From positions 310,001 through 374,000 of the forward strand of contig JAIVFJ010000010.1 in assembly GCA_025765615.1 (NCBI GenBank): a DNA stretch of 64,000 nucleotides, in the 5' to 3' direction. The notes below the pieces were generated by a model, which was not told the DNA's origin, did not search any database, and saw only the letters and a program-made list of their open reading frames with translations. Shown piece after piece: positions 13,101-26,118 of this stretch; position 1 is the first letter of the stretch, and each line of letters starts with the position of its first letter. The position numbers and the translations under genes were made by a program. Source of the DNA: Zopfochytrium polystomum (taxonomy: Eukaryota; Chytridiomycota; Chytridiomycetes; Chytridiales; Chytridiaceae).

Positions 13101-15213
13101 ACAAATTAGCACAAAGCTCAGGGAAGAACGCTGTTCCTTTAACTGCTTCATTTGGATGTCGGTGAGCGGCGCGAGATCAGAGCCTGTGTTAATCGTGGGA
13201 ACATCGTCGATATGAAAATATCTTTCTCGAAGTGCCTCCTTTCGCCTAATGACTTTTTTGACCCAAAGATACGTGTTCATAAAAAGAAGTTTGCGGTTGT
13301 CACTGGATTCTACACACCATCGAACGCTCCGGACTTCTTTGTGGGAACTCGAAAGTGCCAAGTAAACACAATATCAGCGGACGCTGCGACAACGTGGGTT
13401 TTGTTCATTCGAACAAGGCGTGGGGCGAAATCAATGGCTTTGGACTCCACGGTGGTTCCGATGGCATTCACCACGGTCAAGATGTGCCTTTTTCGTGGGG
13501 TTTGGTCAAATGTCCGCCAGCTGTCACAAGCTTACTGGGTCTCAGAGTCCTCCGGTTTCATCACAAGAACACAGTAATCGTCGTAAGAGGTCATGTATCG
13601 GAGTCGCTGAACAATTCTTTTGTTTTTTTTTGTTTGTTGGATTAATCACAAGAGATTCCGTGCAGTCCACTTTCGCGACCAGCGGAGCAAATACGCACTT
13701 TACATGTCTCTCATTGATCCTCGTGTTCCAAAAAACCAAAACGGAGTCACTCTTCCCGGCTCGACTGAAGCAATATGCGAGAACGTCCTCCGCGAAAAAC
13801 GTCCACCGATAGTTGGGACGGACATTCGCAAAATAGATGAACGAGTCAACGGCAAGAGCGATCCTGGCGCCGCCGTTTTCCCAGCTAAGGGACGAAATCT
13901 TCTTGCCAGGGACTTTGAGTGAACGAAGGTACTAAAGGCGAGTAGGAAGGAAAGAATCAGCTTCCACCTTCACAGTGAAATGAGGGTTGCTTCTGTACTT
14001 GGCCGAACGGGTCGTAAAACTGTACAACGCTGACTTCCTTCTCCTCTCCCTGCGAGTTTCGTGCAAACTGTGTGCCAGCAACGGCAAGAACCGTTCCGTT
14101 ATTGTTCCACTTGATATTAATAAATCGCATGCAAGTATCGAGTACAAGCGGCCCTTGCAAAGGCCGAAAATTTAAGTATTATTAAAAAACCGATGCATAA
14201 TGTAATACCTTGATCTTTTTCATCACGCATTATTTGAAGCTTCCCATTCTCGAATGCAATTGCCAAACAAGGAACATTCGGCTCCATGTAACCGTGGGAT
14301 CCATTGTACCAGTCCATCGATGCAAGTTTTATCACTGCTGTTGTCGAGGTGTATGTTTCTACTTTGTTCTGATCCACTTTGTGAGCAATTTCCTCGGTAA
14401 TGAAGAGTTCCAACCCACTAGAAAGTTTCCGTTTCCGTCATACAAATGAAGCTCTCCGTTTGCAGTTCCAAATAAAAGCTTCTTCGCATCAGGAGACCAC
14501 TGCACGAAAGATAGCTGAGTCTGCTTCAAATCTTTCCCCCAAAGCCGGTGGCCGTCGACAGACCCGACAATTACAGCGCCTGCGCGCAATCGTTTTCCAT
14601 TTGCCTTAGAACTGACTGAACTAATCAAGCCTCACCGTCCTCGTATGCTATGCATATCTTTTGGCCGACGTTGTTCCATTGCATGTCGACGGCGACACTT
14701 TTGTTCCGATTGTTGATCATCTCCTCGTACCTTTTCGATAATCTGAGCGTTCCACCGTGAACTGTTCCTGTAACTCTCACCATACTCCTTTGTACAGTAT
14801 CCAAACTATTATGAGGCCGTATTGATCGGACGTAGTGAGCTTTCGGTGTTGCTCGTTCCACTTGGACACAATCACAGCCCCTTTTGATCGCACCAATGAA
14901 ACAAGGCTAAGATTCCGATGTCCGACAGCAAGCGCCAGTGCTTTGGTGCGCTACCTGTATGGCCCTCCAGCGTCTGATTCATGCTGAGGTTGCTCGAGGC
15001 GGCCAGCTCGCCGGCCCGTTTATCCGTTGTTCCGCCAGCGCCACCGCCGGCCCCACCCGGCGGAGCCGCGCCCGAAGGGTTCTCGAGCTTTAAGACTTTG
15101 AGGAGGCCGTCCTCGCCACCGCAAGCGATCCATCCTTGCTCGTTGTTCCAGGCGACCGTGCGCAGCTTCACACCGTTGGGGATCGCGATCTTTTTGGAGA
15201 GGAACACGAACAT
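10128..15213 (-). CDS. WDR35: Intraflagellar transport protein 121 (WDR35), IFT-A subunit
   Basis: Component of the IFT-A retrograde train that moves cargo along the flagellar axoneme, so the organism should form a flagellum or cilium. The start is the ATG at 15213-15211 ([17 protein letters not shown], the usual IFT121 N-terminus). WD40 propellers follow ([71 protein letters not shown]). The C-terminal half is a helical TPR-like solenoid ([47 protein letters not shown] segment, YEDIISPR). It ends in a zinc-binding region (CTNCHYTF...CHVCKH). The coding sequence is broken by roughly 15 or more short introns whose exact borders were not all resolved. Length and domain order match the ~1,180-residue family. 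The last Cys pair is altered (SCCPL rather than CPLC). Confidence 0.93.
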
Positions 15214-16023
15214 GTGGGGCGGGCGAAATTGTCTAAGGTGAGGCGGGCCTTTAAAATAAAAATAAAAAATATAAAAAAAGAAAACAGAAAATTGAAGGGT
15301 AGCGGTCGCGTGACATTTGTGGCGAAGTTTGCTGCATTGCTGCTTGTGTGCAAGCAAGCGGCTGGATCCAGGGCGACGGGCGCGTATGTTGGGTATAACG
15401 CGGCGAAGTTAAGAATTTGTGGTCCCCGACAAGGTATGTATTTATTACTGGCTGGAAGGAAGCAGGCTGCGTGCGGCGGGCGGCGGCTGTGGGATGGGTG
15501 GATGGATGGATGGATGGATGGATGGACAGACCACGGGGACGCCCGCCCCAGACACACACGCACACGCTCACACACCCACACACACGAAGGTACTAAAGAA
15601 GAATATGCTCCACACCCCCATTATTTGTCATGCACCCCCACCACCCCACGTGAGCTTGTTCCTTGCTTGCTTGCTTGCTTGCTTGCTTCCTTGCTTCCAT
15701 TGCACATACAAGCCTGTGTGTGGATGGATGGATGGATGGATGGACGGACCCCTTCTCCGAGCCAGGTTCAATATGCACCCGCGCAGCAGCAGCAGCAGGC
15801 AGCAGCAGAAGAAGCATTTTTTGGTCAGATGACCACTTGCCTCAAATTGAGCGTCCTCGCGACTCGAAAACATTTTTCCATTCCCCTTTTTACTATTTGT
15901 TGTTTCTGTGACGAATGTTTGTTTCAAAAAAAAACACAAAAAGAAAAAAAAATGCACAATAATAAATAATCGTGGGAAAAAAAAAAAAAAAAGGAAGTCA
16001 ACAAAAACATCGCACTCACAACT
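15214..16023. repeat. Divergent intergenic region dense in microsatellites
   Basis: This 0.8 kb lies between the divergent IFT121 and F-box genes. It contains a TGGA run at about 15498-15527, a CTTG run at 15661-15690, a second TGGA run at 15719-15745, CAG-rich DNA at 15783-15812, AC-rich DNA near 15554-15590 and A-tracts at 15925-15995. Both promoters must lie here; no clear TATA element stands out. Confidence 0.8.
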
Positions 16024-16098
16024 ATGAGGAAGACCAAAGCGGAGCTGCAGAAGGAGGACGACGACGAGGAGGAGGACGACGACGCTCCTGGCGCGGGT

Positions 16099-16130
<32 letters not shown>

Positions 16131-18481
16131 GGCGCGAATAAGGGAGGAGCAAGGCACCAAAGAGCAGCCGTCCACCTCTTCCTCTTCTTCCACACGCCCA
16201 GAAGGCGTTGCGCTGCCCTTTCCCTCCTCGCCCATTTGGATGCAGTCACAAACGCTGCAACTGAACAGCAACCAACACCACCACCACCACCGCCACCGCC
16301 GCCCCCGTCGCCAAAGCGGAGCCACTCGGACGCCCTCCCCTGGCACCGCCTTGCCCGCTCAAGTCACCCGCAGTGCCGTCCGACGGTGGCAGAAGCACGG
16401 CAAAGGGTCTTCTGCACTTCCGTTGCGCCCCGTGGGAGAGTCGGTCTTCTGCAGCGACCCAGTCGCATTAGTGGCTGGTCTGCATCCAGACAGCGTCACA
16501 AGACAGGAATGCTTTGGCACTAACCGTTCTATGGCGCAGATGAGGAGGTCGCCGTCAGACGTTGTCGAGGCAAGTGCAGACCCCAAGGATGGCCCATTGG
16601 GTGGCGCGGGCGGTGCCGGTGTGGCGAGACACAATCAGTCCCAACTCTCGAGGGCCTTGTTGTCTCGTTCGGCCGCCCCATCAGAAGCCCCCACCTCGAC
16701 TGGACTGTCGTTTCCACAAACCGATCAATCGACGCCGCTGCATCAACTTCTTGATCCCTCCGTATTCAGCTGCAGCGCATCCAGCGAGCGGTCTTCTTGT
16801 TCCACACTCACTTCGCCAACCACGACTCCATATCATCCGGGCCTTGGTGTTACGTTAGGCTTCGTTCCGGGTAAGCGCAGGAAATCGGGAAAGTACTTTC
16901 ACCCAAGGGATACTTGGCCCGCCGAAGACCTTGTCGACATCGACGATATCAACGGCGACGGTGTCGATATCTTGAACGCTGGATACTTTTCTGCGCCAAT
17001 CGCCAACGAGTTTGGCTTCCAGTCAGTGACAGACGAGCAGACTGACGCCGAAGATGTTGATTCTGGGTGCGAGGAGTTCATCTTTTCGCGTGATCCGGTT
17101 TCGCCGTCCAGTTTTGAGGCCAGTTTCGCTGAATTCAAACCTCGCCGGACTATTTCAGCCTACCCGCGCCGTAGAGGTTCGGGTCAGGATTCAAAAGGCG
17201 GAAGGCGCTCACCGCGGCAACCAGCCGCTACCCCAATCCCGGACCGAAGGTTCCTGCCTGTCAATCCACTGCATTTCACTGTGGGAACTGGTCTTCCTCC
17301 TCTACCTCAAGAAATCGTTGGCCGAATCCTGCGATGGGTTCGGTACGTCGAGAACGAAGCTGTCGTTTCGTTCGACGGAAACGACAGCTGTGGATCGAGG
17401 CAGTACGTCTTGTCAAAAGACGAGGCGACTCGTGCAACTCAACGAGAGCTTTACGAATGTGCTCTGGTTTCTCGTCTTTGGGCATTCGAAGCATTACGCC
17501 AGCTGTGGAGGGTAAGAATGCCGAGCCGTTTTCGAACAGTGCTAATTATTTTTCCAGGAGGTGCCACTTATCTTGCACGGATTGAGTTGCTCTCTAAAGT
17601 CGGAGCTGCCCCTAAAAGCGCTTTGTGCGACGACAGAAAGTGAAGCTTCGGGGTCACCGCGCTCGTCGTATTCCCTTCTTTCTGGTACGACACCACTGGA
17701 CTATGAGTCGGATGAAAATGAAAGCCCAACTCTTTGCTCAAGTTCTCCGGCGAGTTCTCCTCCGGGATCTCCCTCTGCGTTTCAGGTCCACTACAGTTGC
17801 TTGACGAGGCACGTAGATGTCGAAGTCCTTTTCCCAGCTCCTGAGGATTTTAATTGCTGCACGCGCCTATCGGGACGTCTTTCACAGTTGTCTGACGCCA
17901 TTGGTCAGATGAGCGCTCTGCAGTCAATCAAAGTGTCACTTTCTTGGGTGCCAAAGTCGCAACTGGTGGGGGACGATGCGGAGAATGACGTGGAAGACGA
18001 GCTTGATGTTCGCCAGAGCGCAGTTACTTCGGAAGTGATGGAGCTACCCTCAGAAGCGGTTTCTACTACCGCCCCTGATCCTCCCCGTGAAGTTGAACCC
18101 CTGCCGCCTTTACATGTGACTAATTCACGTAGTGTGGACTTTCCGACTTCAAATGCCAATCCGTGGACTCCCCTTCGCATTCGAGTGGTGCGCCTTTTCT
18201 CCACTCTTCTCCGCCACCCTTCTCTTCGTCGATGTGATGTTCAAGTTTCCTACTCCCAACCTTCCTCCGTCGACGAGGCCAATGCAGCTGCCGTACAGCA
18301 ACCCCAACCGGCTCCAGCTGCACCAGCAAACACCACCAACCAAAATATTGCCAACCAAAATATTGCAGTAGCGAACGATGAGGACGAGCATCGAAGGGCT
18401 CGCAGGCCAAGTGCGACCTGGGAAGAGTTTTTAGGCAATCGAATTGGCTTGTTGAGAGGACGCCTCATAGCGGCGTCGTGA
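16024..18481 (+). CDS. F-box protein, large and low-complexity-rich
   Basis: Likely substrate adaptor of an SCF ubiquitin ligase. Two exons: 16024-17511 and 17558-18481, with the 46-nt intron splicing LWR to EVPLIL in phase. The F-box lies around residues 420-500: LPPLPQEIVGRILRWV, then CALVSRLWAFEALRQLWREVPL after an acidic insert. The N-terminus has an acidic run, a polyalanine run and a Ser/Thr-rich region. The C-terminus is Ser/Pro-rich with scattered leucine segments that could be degenerate LRR-like repeats, and ends in an Arg-rich helix. The start is the first ATG after a long A-tract. No substrate can be inferred. Confidence 0.75.
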
Positions 18482-18650
18482 AATGAGGGTTGCGTGCATG
18501 AAACCTTTAGTGTATTCATTTTTGTTTTTACTCCGCTGTTTGTATTTTCATTTGTTTATAGCAGTACCTGGGTTCTTCTCTCGTGGGGTTGTCAGACGAA
18601 CTTTTCGCGGAAAGAGCTCCTTGTTTGTCATCTCTTCCAGTTGTGGGGCC

Positions 18651-21600
18651 ATGGTTTCGTCTTCTATTCCTAAGGGCATCAGTGCACCTGCCAGCATATC
18701 TGTGGGAGGTCAGAACCCCCGCCAAAAGGTTAGAGGCGGCGAACAACCAGTTGTACCGCGCGTCATTGGAACCTAAAACAACGCACTAGCTGACAGTCTC
18801 GTTCGCGACCGACTTGCAAAACGCCGGGGGTCACCAAACAAGCACAGCAGGAGTTACGCACAACAACCGCCCGGCCACCGCTTCTACTGCGGCCAGTGTC
18901 TCGTTGCCTTCCACCCCAATCCCGCTGGCCGCAGTTGACGTGTTGACCGACGGAGCACCGCAGACGAATTCAGCAACCCCAACGTCGCTCGAAACTGTAG
19001 AAAACAAAATACGCGCGCACGTCTTCGCAAAGCGAATTCGTCTGACTGACCTGTTTGCTGACTTTGATAAGCTACGATGCGGGTACATCACCGCGTCCCA
19101 GTTCCGGCGCTGCCTCGGAGGCGCCATGGACCGCGGCGTCGTGTCTCCTCTCGTCGAATCGGAGTACGGCGTGCTCATCGAGCACTACAAGGGCCAAGGA
19201 GAGATGGAAGGACGTGTGAAATGGGTCATGTTCGTGGACAGCATTGATAAAGGTTGGGAATTCTACTGCCTTACCCAGTCCCATATACTCCCAACCATAC
19301 TTCGCTTCTTTGCACTAGTCTAAGACGTATTCCCTCGGTATAGTATTCGGAGCGAAGAAAACTGGAGCAAACACCGACTCAGTATATCCCGGCTCCACAC
19401 GAAGGTGTGTTGCAAACTTTCATTTCTGTCGCTGCACGGGGGAGAATATACGAGGCTGCATTACTGGCGCCTGACGCAAACGCGAAACGATGCGCACAGT
19501 GGTTCGACCCGTCCGACCGCCTCTTAGTCCAAAGTCCGAGTCTCTGCTGATGGAAATCACCGAGCGCCTTCGCCAGTACGTCAAGCACCACGGCTCCGAC
19601 GTGAAAACGTGGTTCAAGGACTTTGATAAGCACAACAATGGTCTGCAAAGAAACTGACGGGGTTTGCCCTTCCTGAGTTTCTTTACTGAGCATAACAAAC
19701 AGGATACATCACGCTCAACCAGTTCCGGCGAGGCATACCGCAGAATTTGTTATCGCAGGGAGAAGAGGACTTGCTCCTTGGCCAATACAGCGATCCTGTG
19801 ACGGGAACAGTAAACTACTTCAAAATGAACACTGACGTGAACAGGAAAGGTGATTTCCATCGTTCAAATAGCGTCGCGGAAAAGAGACTGACGCACGAGG
19901 TCTTCCCGTGCCACTAAAAAATTTTATTTGTGGAATTAATTCGTTTAGTGCGTCGCGCTCGACTCGATCACGCCAAACTAGTCGCAAAGCTGAGTCCCGA
20001 TCACGTCGAAAACGAGCACGTGCCTGTGGGAACGGAGGAGCTGCTTCATGCCGTCGGGATCTATTGGCCAGCAAAGCCGAGTCGGGAGCAGGTTGAGGAC
20101 CACATAAAAAAACGTTAGTCCTACAGTATGATTGTTTCACATATTGTTGAAGGAGGAGCGAACTCAAGGACTTGCAATCATCATACAGAGGTTTACAAAG
20201 AACGGATCAGATTGATCGAATTTTTCAAGGACTATGACCGGCACAACTGTGGGCTTGTAACGGAGGCTCAGGTAATGGACGCGAGATGCCTTGGCGACGC
20301 ACTTTTCACCGCCAACTCTGCCTTAACAGTTCCGAGCTGGCTTGCGTCTGTCGAAACTTCAACTGGACGAATTGCAAATAAACGCTGTCGTCCGAGCATA
20401 CATGGGAACCGACGGGCGTGTTGCATATCGTCGTTTCTGCTGCTCGATAGAAAGCGGTTTGTTGCTTTGCTTAAGACCATGACTGTTTGACCCTTCACGA
20501 TGTCCCCGAATTTCACGATCCATGTTTTTGACTCCTTTCCCCTCACGAGGAAAGTCTTTACTGTGAGCGATTTGGAAAAAGATCCGCTCGCTGAGGTCTA
20601 TCCTCCGGCTCGAAGTTATCTCGTCCAGGGCTGTAATGAACTATCTCCAGCAGAGGAGGCGCGCTGTCGTGAAATTATCGCACGATTTAGAACAATTTTG
20701 AAAGAGAGGCGCCTGTTGCTCGCTCCATACTTTAAAGACTTCGACAAAGTGAGTGGGCCGTTGGCCTTGATTTGAAAGCTCACGTCACGATATTACCGTT
20801 CAGAGACTCGGAAGTATGGGAAGAGTGACGAGATCGCACTTTAGCCGTCTTTTGTCCTGGGTCAACCTCGAAGTGTCTGAGAACGATCTCTATATTCTCT
20901 TTAAAAAGTTTGAGGACCGCCAAATGGCAAAAGTCAATTACATGGAATTCATTCGAACGATAGACCCAGAAAGTAAGATGAAAGCACGAATGAAAGAAAA
21001 GCCGCTTACACGCTATGACTCCAGCGTATGGCCCCGGATCAACTCACCATGCGGTTTTCCCAAGCCTTTCGAACTACCTACCCGCCGGCACAGGAGCCGA
21101 TCTTCCTGAGGAGAGACCCGAATCTCCAGAAGTAACGCTTCTAGCCGTCATGGACAAAATTCGAGTACATGTTGCTACCAAGAGGATACGAGTGTCCGAG
21201 TTCTTCCGGGACTTCGATAAACTTCGGTGCTACTCCATTCCGACACAGGAATTTGTTCGTGGAATCAATAGAATCGGATTGACCTTCACGGACGAGGAAT
21301 ACAATCTTCTCGTTACAGCATTTACTGATGAAGACAAGAAAGGATGCTGCAAGTGGAAAGCCTTTGAGCGAATGATTGAGAGAGGTTGGTGCGAGGCTGG
21401 CAGTTGTGACATGCTAAACGTTCCTGTCGATGAATCCAAACAAACAGTTTTTACGGACACGGATTTGGAGTCGCAGCCAACGAAGGTTCCAACTGTTCCC
21501 GGAGTTTCGGCCAGTCCGTACGTCCACTCGGATAAGCTCTCGGACAAGGAGATGGCTGTTTTGCACTCCGTAGTGCAGAGCCTGGCAAACCATCTCAACG

Positions 21601-22803
21601 TTAGAGAGACAAGCATCAAGCCGTTTTTAAAAGATTTTGATAAGGTTTGTGCCCTCTTAACAAAGGAAACATTCTGACTCAACGGTTTGGTCAGCTCTAT
21701 ACAGGAAATGTGACGAAAACTCAATTCAGGCAATGTCTCACCTACATCAAAGTTTTTCCAACGGACGCTGTCTTCGAAGTTCTCTGCAAGAGATACAGTA
21801 AATCTGGAGCAGACGCAAATTTAGCCGTTGCTGAGAGGCAGTCTCGCAACAAAGACCCTATCAAAGACGGAGCTGAACGCATTTGCTACCTCATGTTCCT
21901 CAAAGAGCTTGAGGACTATATGCATCACGGCATCCTCCCAAAGAACGACGGGGCCAGCAATTTCTCGACTGCGTCCCTCCAGGTTGCGTCGGCCGCCGAA
22001 TACACCGACGCAAACAAACATCTCATTGAACCGCAGGCCCGCCGACCGAAGCCGACGCCCATACTCGACGGCGACGGCCAAGAACAATTGATGATGCGCA
22101 TTAAAACGAAGGCGAAGTCAGAGCGCATACGAGTCATTGATTTCATGTCCGACTTCGATCACTTGCAGCATGGGAAAATCACCAAAAATGAATTCCGTAG
22201 GGCGCTGAAAGTGCTCTTCCTCAATTTGACAGATGTAGGCCTCTATCAGGCTTGCCTATGTTCTGCTTACAATTTACCTTCTCACTTTAGATTGAGCTCG
22301 CAACGCTGGAGAGCATGTTTCAGTGCAAGACCGACCCGCTGATGGTCGACTATGGATCTTTCTCAGACGAAATCGAGTCTGTGTTCACCGTGAAAGGACT
22401 CGAAACGACGCCTCTGCGCGAGCCCGACCGCTTCGAAAGTTACGAGAAAGGAGCCGACCCCTCGATTAACGTGCTCGACTCGAAAGAGGAGGAGATACTC
22501 CAGAATGTGCTTAAGCGATTCCGAGGCAAAGTAAGGCAGACCCGGATGGACGCTCTTTCCTACTTTGAGGATTTTGACTTTGTCAAAGAAGGTTCGGCCG
22601 TTTCCTCCTCCCCCAGTTGCAGCAACGTTATTGATACTGTCCTTCCAGGAACAATCACTACGAACCAGTTCCGCTCGGTTCTTAATACAATCAGCCTACC
22701 TGTTAGTGACGAGGAAATCCGAGTCCTTGCAAGGAAGTTTGCGGTTGATAGGAACATGGATCGAGTTAATTACCGCCTCTTCTCTTCATCTTCTGCTTCT
22801 TAG
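18651..22803 (+). CDS. Protein with about eight EF-hand modules, probably flagellar
   Basis: A repeated module of about 110-140 residues recurs about eight times, each with a variant of a core like RLTDLFADFDKLRCGYIT followed by QFRR. Other copies read FFRDFDKLRC, FLKDFDK, FMSDFDHLQHGKIT and YFEDFDF...GTITTNQFR. This architecture is typical of multi-EF-hand ciliary/flagellar proteins (EFCAB6-like). Many loops lack the full set of acidic calcium ligands, so some are probably structural. The proposed start, ATG at 18651, joins a short exon (18651-18708) to 18797 in phase; it is tentative. Later exons carry short introns whose borders were not all fixed, one of them in frame at about 22592-22649. 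The stop TAG at 22801-22803 lies only 64 bp before the next gene. Neighbouring IFT121 fits a motility role, which is inference. Confidence 0.8.
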
Positions 22804-22867
22804 CCTGTTACGGAAAACCAATAAGAAATTGCATTCTCCCTTGTCAGTATTTTTTCATTGGCCAACA

Positions 22868-25564
<2,697 letters not shown>

Positions 25565-26118
25565 AGTTGTGGGTATTGCGGTTCAGTCTTGCGGTGAATA
25601 TGGGAGGACCCGGATATAATATATGTTTTTTGTTAACGTTCATTTGTGAGGTTAGAATTGGGGTCTAGCGCGATCCCATTGATCTTTCGGGCCAGTGGTC
25701 AGTACATTGTTTTGGCGAATGGCGTGTCGCAATACTTAATAGGGGCAATCAACCATCGCGAACAGCGCTATTTGGCTCGCAGTCCGTGGGACAACCATTC
25801 CCATTAATGGCCATTAGTACCTGCGCCGACTTGAACACTTGAAAACTTGAAAGAAATCCATTAAAGATTTGCTGTCCCAAGGTTAGGGAGCGCTTTTGTT
25901 CCGGCCGCAAAAGCGCAGCCCTTTTGTCAGCACGAAATGGGAAGTTGTTTGTGCTCTAGACAGAGCTTCTCCTACCCTCGACGGAAAGGGGTGTTTACTA
26001 CCCCTATTTTATGTTCGATGTGTTGTTAATTGCAATACTCTATACATGCATTGATCCCAGCACAGCGCTCAATTGGATGAAGCAGACCTTGATTCAACCT
26101 GAAAAGGCGATTTTATTT
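25565..26118. other. Intergenic region between convergent genes, nothing recognised
   Basis: About 550 bp separating the convergent SR140 (+) and serine-rich (-) genes. Moderate AT content, no long frame, no tRNA-like boxes and no repeat shared with the rest of the window were seen. Confidence 0.6.

Noticed and set aside
15136..15969. Long plus-strand frame of 277 codons upstream of the F-box gene
   Set aside because: It reads antisense through IFT121 exon 1 and then translates microsatellites into WMDG-type repeats; it has no family signature.
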